Origin: Stakelama marina
GTDB taxonomy: Bacteria > Pseudomonadota > Alphaproteobacteria > Sphingomonadales > Sphingomonadaceae
NCBI RefSeq assembly: GCF_018122655.1
Contig: NZ_JAGRQC010000002.1
Coordinates: forward strand, 372,001 to 436,000
Direction: 5' to 3'
Length of the DNA stretch: 64,000 bases
Shown: piece after piece, positions 59,258 through 64,000 of the stretch
How the letters are laid out: each line of letters starts with the position of its first letter
Position numbering within the stretch: the stretch's first letter is position 1
The notes under the pieces: generated by a model
Told to the model about the DNA's origin: nothing
What the model saw: the letters and a program-made list of their open reading frames with translations, nothing else
The model's database searches: none
Translations under genes and position numbers: made by a program

Positions 59258-61276
59258 TTAGGACGCCGGCGTAACCGGAACGGCCGCACCCTGATTGACG
59301 GTGGCAGAATTGTTGTTCCCCGTCTGCGTCACGTTGGACAGATGACCATAACCGTTCTGCGTGACTGTCGCCGAGTTGAGATCGCCCGTCTGGGTGATGT
59401 GCGACTCAAGCCCATCGCCGATCTGGTAATTGTACGCCTCGTTAGTCGAACCGTCCTGGGTGATGGAGGAGATAAGGTTCGAACCGTCCTGATCGGCCAG
59501 CGCGATATTATTGTCACCCCACTGCCCAATTTCTGCCGAGTTGTCGCTACCGCCACCCTGGTTGATGGTCGCCTTGCTCTTGTTGGCTGGCGGGCCGGAC
59601 GCGTCATCGCCATGCTGCGTAATCCGTGCGGTATTGTCGACGGCATCAGCATACTGCGTGATATTGGCGACCTCGCCACGGGCATAGTCAATCTGGTCAA
59701 CATACGCATCGCTGCTGTAGCCGCTTTGCGTGATATAGACCTTGTTGTTGCCATCGCCATCTTGATTGACATCAGCCATATTGTGGTCAGCGGTACCATC
59801 CTGCAGGACCTTAACGAACTGGCCCCAACCGGTCTGATCGACATAGGCCTCGTCCGACTTACCGTTCTGGTCGAGGTCCAGCTCGTTGCCGTTCCCGTGC
59901 TGAGATACGTCAGCCAGTTCACGGGTACCTGTCTGATCAATATTTGCCGTATGTCCGCGATTAAACTGGTCGACATATGCAGTATTGCCGCTTCCCGACT
60001 GGGTCACGTTTGCCACTACGTCGCTATCACCGCCGTTCGCGACACCGTCGTCCTGCTGGTTGACGATCGCGGTATGCCCATCTCCTGTCTGCATCACGGT
60101 CGCGGAGAAATCGTGGGAGCTTTCGAGGTTATAGGTCTGATTGATTGTCGCTTCGCTGGCTCCAGACTGATTCACAGTAGCCGACATATGGTTCGAGCTA
60201 TCACCATTTGCCGTCTGATTGACCGTGGCCCTCGCGCCGCCCGATTGATCGACGTCTGCACCTAGCCATGCTGCGTTAATTCCGGTGCCGAGCTGGTTAA
60301 CATTAGCAGTCGAGTCGCTTTGCTTCACATCGGCACCAAAGTTTTTGGCACCATTTGCTTCGGCGCTCTGGGTAATGCCCGCATCAGAATTTCCGTCTTG
60401 CAGCACGGACGCGCGGAGCGTTCCCGAGAAGCCGTTCCCTCCGACTGCGTCCTGGTCAATGTTCGACGTATTCGATCCTACGTTCTGCTCGACGTCAGCG
60501 ACGAGATTGAATGAACCGCTGTCCGCGTTCTGGTCGACGTGAGACTCGTTTTCGCTTCCATTCTGGACGACAAAAGCCTCTGGGTCGTACGCCTTGTCAG
60601 GTTCGGTGCCGATCGACTGTTTGAGTGTGCTGTCGGTCTGACGGATCGTCGACAGGTTATTGTCACCATTTTGGATGTTGGTGGCGCCAGCGCCCAGCGA
60701 ATACTGCTCGATCGACGAGTCGTTGCCGTCGCCGTTCTGGCTAATTGCAGCTGAGTTACCGTAAACCGCTGCGCCGTCCTGCCCTTGAGTTATGCTCGCG
60801 CTGTTAGGCCCACCGTTCGACGACGACGTCTGATCGATCATCGCCGCGTTGTTGAAGGTGCCATCGTCATTGGTGACAGCTGGCGGGGTAGGAGCGCTAG
60901 ATCCGGTCTCAACATCGCCTTCAACACTATACTGCTTGACTTCGGCGGTGTTGCCGGGGCCACTTGCTACACTGCTCTCTTGCTTAATGTTGGCATAGCC
61001 GGCATCGCCGTGCTGATCGATGGTCGATTTGTTGGCAGGCGTCGAAAAACCTACCGTACCCGGCTGACTGTCAGTCTGATCGACCTTGGCCCAGTTGCTA
61101 TTTCCAGTCTGATCGAGATCGGAAACATTCTCAACACCCGCCTGGTTAACATCCGCTTTATTGTTATCGCCACCCGACTGCATGATGTCAGACTGGCTAG
61201 CATAGCTCTGTGCCAGAGCAGGAGCCGCAGCAAAAAGAGCCGCAGCCGAAACCGAAGTAAGGATAATGCGTTTCAT
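59258..61276 (-). CDS. Giant curlin-repeat protein (major amyloid subunit candidate)
   Basis: A 672-residue exported protein, over four times the size of E. coli CsgA. A signal peptide covers residues 1-23 (LFAAAPALAQ). Essentially all the rest is curlin-type repeat of about 20-24 residues, roughly 25-30 copies, with the Q-x-G-x-x-N-x-A-x-V/I-x-Q ladder. Examples are VTQSGSGNTAYVDQ, VNQDGDGNNKVYITQ and VTQTGNNNSATVNQ. Asp and Asn dominate the loops and there are almost no basic residues. The ATG at 61276 is preferred over 61285 because AAGGA lies at ideal spacing before it and the signal peptide starts there. Confidence 0.9.
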   Translation of the reverse strand: MKRIILTSVSAAALFAAAPALAQSYASQSDIMQSGGDNNKADVNQAGVENVSDLDQTGNSNWAKVDQTDSQPGTVGFSTPANKSTIDQHGDAGYANIKQESSVASGPGNTAEVKQYSVEGDVETGSSAPTPPAVTNDDGTFNNAAMIDQTSSSNGGPNSASITQGQDGAAVYGNSAAISQNGDGNDSSIEQYSLGAGATNIQNGDNNLSTIRQTDSTLKQSIGTEPDKAYDPEAFVVQNGSENESHVDQNADSGSFNLVADVEQNVGSNTSNIDQDAVGGNGFSGTLRASVLQDGNSDAGITQSAEANGAKNFGADVKQSDSTANVNQLGTGINAAWLGADVDQSGGARATVNQTANGDSSNHMSATVNQSGASEATINQTYNLESSHDFSATVMQTGDGHTAIVNQQDDGVANGGDSDVVANVTQSGSGNTAYVDQFNRGHTANIDQTGTRELADVSQHGNGNELDLDQNGKSDEAYVDQTGWGQFVKVLQDGTADHNMADVNQDGDGNNKVYITQSGYSSDAYVDQIDYARGEVANITQYADAVDNTARITQHGDDASGPPANKSKATINQGGGSDNSAEIGQWGDNNIALADQDGSNLISSITQDGSTNEAYNYQIGDGLESHITQTGDLNSATVTQNGYGHLSNVTQTGNNNSATVNQGAAVPVTPAS

Positions 61277-61516
61277 GGTTGTCATTCCTTCCCATAGGTC
61301 TGATAACCATGCCGCCCCCGCCAAAAGAGGGGCCGACATGAAAACCAGCATCTGCAAACCTCGTGCGTTTGAGCGGCAACTCGGGCGCACGATTTCTTTT
61401 TGGCCTTCCCACGACCTCGTGGAGAAAAGACCGGTGCCTGCTGCTTTACTTGTCCCGATCGAGCGCAGGCACTCACCGGGTTCGTTTTTGCCGGGGCGGC
61501 AACCCCGGAAAACTCG

Positions 61517-62515
61517 TTACGACGCCGGACGCCGGGCGTTGGTCAGCCTTGCATCCTCGTTCGGCGTCGGCGGCGTGTGGCGCGGGTTGGGCTTGACCGT
61601 CTTCGGCGCAAGCTCGCCCGACTTCTTCATCGCGTCGCGAACCTGGTCGGCGGAGAAGATGCCGGCGCGTTCCTGGCGATAGCGCCACAGCAACGGCCAT
61701 CCCGCCTTGTAATCGGCGAACTGCCAGAGTTTCAGATCGACCCCCTCCATCACCAGCGCATAGACCGACTTCTCGATCGCCTGTTGCAGCGCGAGCTGGT
61801 CGGGTTCGTTGGTCGTGATGCCCGTTTCGGCCTGGAGCAGTTCCTTGAACGCTACATATTTGAACGCGCTCGCGCTGATCGCTTTCGATGCGATCGTTTT
61901 CGACGCCGTGACCGTCGTCAACACTTCGCCGGTCCGCACCGACACTGCGCGGAGATAGACGGTGACCGTATCCTGGCGATATTCGCCATGCGCGCCGATG
62001 CCGAGAAACGCGGCGCCCGCACCACCCGTCACCGTGTTGGTATCGTACCCGACAACGCCGCCTTCGAGCAGTACGCCGGCAAACAGCAACGCGGGCAGCG
62101 CCTGCGGATTGACGCCCTTTTCGCCCAGATAGCGCTCGCGCATCTCGCGAATGATCTGGCGCTCGCTCAGCAGATTCTTGAGCGATTCGCGCTCGACGAT
62201 GGTGAACCAGCTGCGATTTCCGGCATCCTGCAACGCCTTGACCAGCATCGAGGCACCGCCCTGCGATACCGCGCGCGACAGCGTCTGCCCTGTATCGGTC
62301 GGCTTGAACTGGCCGGTCTGGTCGTTGAAGCCGTAGACGGCGATGGCGACGGGCCGCTGCGGCGGCGGAATCGCCTGAAGTTCACGCTGCGTCTGCGTGG
62401 CCTGCGGATAATAAGCAAGACTGGTGGTTTCGGGGATGAAATCGCGGCCGTCATCGGCAACGGTCATGCATCCGGAAAGCGCCAGCGCCGCGGCGATCGA
62501 AACGAGGCGGCGCAT
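61517..62515 (-). CDS. csgG: CsgG/HfaB family curli secretion lipoprotein
   Basis: A 332-residue outer membrane secretion channel subunit. The lipobox LALSGC gives a lipidated Cys at about 16. The CsgG core follows: RPVAIAVYGFNDQTGQFKP, TIVERESLKNLLSERQIIRE, LLFAGVLLEGGVVGYDTNT and VTVYLRAVSVRTGEVLTTV. The C-terminal ~50 residues extend beyond the usual CsgG length (~277) and are Pro/Lys-rich. It starts one base after the csgF stop. Confidence 0.94.
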   Translation of the reverse strand: MRRLVSIAAALALSGCMTVADDGRDFIPETTSLAYYPQATQTQRELQAIPPPQRPVAIAVYGFNDQTGQFKPTDTGQTLSRAVSQGGASMLVKALQDAGNRSWFTIVERESLKNLLSERQIIREMRERYLGEKGVNPQALPALLFAGVLLEGGVVGYDTNTVTGGAGAAFLGIGAHGEYRQDTVTVYLRAVSVRTGEVLTTVTASKTIASKAISASAFKYVAFKELLQAETGITTNEPDQLALQQAIEKSVYALVMEGVDLKLWQFADYKAGWPLLWRYRQERAGIFSADQVRDAMKKSGELAPKTVKPNPRHTPPTPNEDARLTNARRPAS

Positions 62516-62516
62516 G

Positions 62517-62969
62517 TCAGTTCACATTCACGAAGGTCGGGATGACGATGGTGGTGACTTCACCGGTATTGTCATCGGTGATGGTCAGCGTGACATCGTC
62601 GATGCCGCGATCGAAGACGATCGTCTGACCGCCGAACGAGATCGTGCCGTGCTGCTGTGGATTTTCACCGAAAATCGCATCGACGATCTGCGACGACAGC
62701 GCCGACAACAGGCGCGACTGCAGTTGCCGCGCAAAGATATCGGCCTGCGAATTGCTGTTCGATGTCGAATTCGGGTCCTTGAACTGGTTCTGCGCATTGG
62801 CGATGCCAAGCAGGTGCGACGAATTGAACGGGTTCCCTCCGAACGAAGGATCGACCGGCGTGTACACCATGTCCTGCGCGACCGCCGGCGAGGCAAATCC
62901 CGCCAGTCCAAGTCCAACCCCCGTTGCGATAAGGCCGCTACGCGCCTTTGAAAGCCGCTTTTCCCCCAT
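62517..62969 (-). CDS. csgF: CsgF family curli assembly protein
   Basis: A 150-residue exported protein with a signal peptide to about residue 31. The mature start QDMVYTPVDPSFGGNPFNSS is the CsgF segment that plugs into the CsgG channel. FGENPQQHGTISFGGQTIVF and DDNTGEVTTIVIPTF form the C-terminal domain. Two adjacent ATGs (62972, 62969) are possible, and the second has better spacing from GGGGGAG. It heads the curli operon csgF-csgG-curlin-curlin-orf-csgH. No CsgE or CsgD is present in the window. Confidence 0.92.
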   Translation of the reverse strand: MGEKRLSKARSGLIATGVGLGLAGFASPAVAQDMVYTPVDPSFGGNPFNSSHLLGIANAQNQFKDPNSTSNSNSQADIFARQLQSRLLSALSSQIVDAIFGENPQQHGTISFGGQTIVFDRGIDDVTLTITDDNTGEVTTIVIPTFVNVN

Positions 62970-62972
62970 CAT

Positions 62973-63481
62973 ACTCCCCCATCCACTGGGGCGACTCGCC
63001 GCCCCCGACTTACTAGTTAAGCTTGTGTTAATGAGAGGCCGAGGTCCTGCGCATCCCACTTTTGGGGTAGGCGGCAAGCAAATCTGGAATCGTGACGAAT
63101 GTGTTACAAATCGGGACGCTGGGAAAATCGCCGAGCGGGGAGCCTTTCTCCCAAATAAACGAACCCAATAAATATATTGGCCGGCATTTTCTCCATTGTG
63201 GAGAAATTTCCATCTTAAAAAAATGGTCTATAATTAACTTTATTCATTATTACTTCGGCAACAATATCGCCCAATATTGACGATTGCGCGCAGTTGTGCC
63301 TGAGGATGGACTGCGACTCTCGGGATTCCATCAACAGCTCCATCATCGCAGGGCGCGATACGTGCCGATGGAGTTCACGCATTCGTCGGAACTGCGTGAG
63401 GGAAATATGCCCCCCCATCAATCTGGATACGCGCACAAGCGATGACGGTTGGGCCGCGCCGTATCGCGGTGTGGCCGCACA
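62973..63481. promoter_or_regulatory. 509-bp gene-free AT-rich regulatory region upstream of the curli operon
   Basis: Several short open frames occur but none has a ribosome site or recognisable sequence. The stretch 63160-63290 is strikingly AT-rich for this genome. It holds an inverted repeat CCAATA-N4-TATTGG (63165-63180), a perfect hairpin TTTCTCCA-TTG-TGGAGAAA (63188-63206), a TATAAT (63229-63234) and a second CCAATATTG (63271-63279). It lies between csgF and the convergently reading end of the peptidase gene, so it most likely serves the curli promoter. Confidence 0.55.
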
Positions 63482-64000
63482 CTAACTTGGTTTGCCCGCC
63501 GCAAATCGGTCGTACCATGCAAGCCAGCGCTCCATCCGATCCTTCAGGAAGCTCGGCCGACGGAAGCCGTGGAATTGTCCAGGATAGATGACAAGTTCGG
63601 TCGGCACGTCGCGGCTCTTCAGCGCCTGATACATTTGTTCGGAATTGATAAGCGGGACGTTGAAGTCCTTCTCACCGTTCATGAACAGCGTCGGCGTGAC
63701 GATCCGGTCGTTGTGGTAGAAGGGATAGCTGATCTTCAGCCACGCATCGAGGTTGGTCCACGGCGTTCCCAGTTCCATCTCGTAATCGCGGATATACTGG
63801 TCGGTCCCATATCCGGCGAGCACGTTGACGATACCGGCGCCGGCCACCGCCGCCCGGAACCGTTGGTCCGAGGCGATGATATATTCGGTCAGCATCGCGC
63901 CATAGGACCAGCCGCCGACGAACAGCCGGTCAGGATTGGCGATGCCGCTGGCGACCGCATCATCGACGCCCGCCAGCGCGTCGGGAACCGCAGGGCCGCC
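63482..64000 (-). CDS. S9 family (prolyl oligopeptidase-type) peptidase, C-terminal part (5' end outside window)
   Basis: The C-terminal alpha/beta-hydrolase end of an S9 peptidase: 172 codons are present and the frame is open to the window edge. The nucleophile Ser is in FVGGWSYGAMLTEYII (GxSxG). The acidic residue lies in LFMNGEKDFNVPLINSEQMY and the catalytic His in YPGQFHGFRRPSF. This block is typical of dipeptidyl/acylaminoacyl peptidases, often exported in sphingomonads. Subclass and start cannot be judged. Confidence 0.92.
   Translation of the reverse strand, partial: GGPAVPDALAGVDDAVASGIANPDRLFVGGWSYGAMLTEYIIASDQRFRAAVAGAGIVNVLAGYGTDQYIRDYEMELGTPWTNLDAWLKISYPFYHNDRIVTPTLFMNGEKDFNVPLINSEQMYQALKSRDVPTELVIYPGQFHGFRRPSFLKDRMERWLAWYDRFAAGKPS

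Noticed and set aside
59258..61276. Repetitive DNA that could look like a CRISPR array or minisatellite
   Set aside because: The periodicity is at protein level (curlin repeats of ~22 residues), the DNA units are divergent, and there are no identical repeats with unique spacers or cas genes.
61487..61515. Hairpin CCGGGG-CGGCAA-CCCCGG after csgG as a terminator
   Set aside because: The stem is real, but the T-run is on the wrong side for both strands, and the downstream curlin genes are expected to be co-expressed. It may instead stabilise processed mRNA.
63215..63436. 73-codon open frame on the - strand in the AT-rich region
   Set aside because: No ribosome site and no recognisable sequence, and it runs through the likely curli regulatory region. 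Other short frames overlap it on both strands.

Overview
The window is about 64 kb of GC-rich DNA. Gene content and family resemblance point to a sphingomonad (Alphaproteobacteria, Sphingomonas-like): an alphaproteobacterial cox tail with DUF983 and SURF1, many ATGA/GTGA start-stop overlaps, short intergenic inverted repeats of a type common in this group, a Caulobacter-type oxidative xylose pathway and an alphaproteobacterial curli locus. No rRNA, tRNA, CRISPR array, transposase or phage gene was seen. The window opens inside a cytochrome oxidase subunit III gene and closes inside an S9-family peptidase gene.

Layout. 1-3.9 kb: ctaE (partial), DUF983, SURF1, thrC and a methyltransferase, tightly packed on +. 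4.0-6.0 kb: ccmB, ccmA and a zinc metallopeptidase on -, then a pterin dehydratase. 6.1-9.3 kb: an SDR gene and a two-gene osmoprotectant-type ABC importer. 9.35-13.0 kb: a secreted Gly/Ala/Ser-rich protein, a subtilisin-like protease and an ECF sigma/anti-sigma pair. 13.2-19.2 kb: a valine/isobutyrate degradation operon (mmsA, small STAS-like gene, acyl-CoA dehydrogenase, 3-hydroxyisobutyryl-CoA hydrolase, enoyl-CoA hydratase, mmsB). 19.4 kb: an L,D-transpeptidase.

20.2-55.7 kb is one large glucuronoxylan-utilisation locus. It encodes a TonB-dependent receptor, GH10, GH43, GH67, GH5 and two GH3 enzymes, a GDSL esterase, a polysaccharide deacetylase, a hexuronate-type MFS importer, a two-domain carbohydrate-binding-like protein and a LacI-family repressor. 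It also holds every step of the Weimberg pathway from D-xylose to 2-oxoglutarate (xylB, xylC, xylD, xylX and a 2-oxoglutarate semialdehyde dehydrogenase). I find eight copies of a 14-bp near-palindrome (consensus TGGTAGCGSTATCA, close to the Caulobacter XylR operator). There is one at the head of essentially every transcription unit in the locus and none was noticed elsewhere. Woven into the same units are three apparently intact flavin-dependent (tryptophan-type) halogenases, a fourth degenerate one, a JmjC/cupin-like protein and a DUF6445 putative dioxygenase. Their job in a xylan locus is unknown, and they are the best candidate here for an undescribed system.

55.7-57.1 kb is an Nramp metal transporter. 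57.2-63.0 kb is a six-gene curli-type functional amyloid operon on - (csgF, csgG, a very large curlin-repeat protein, a second curlin, an unknown secreted protein, csgH), preceded by an AT-rich, gene-free regulatory region.
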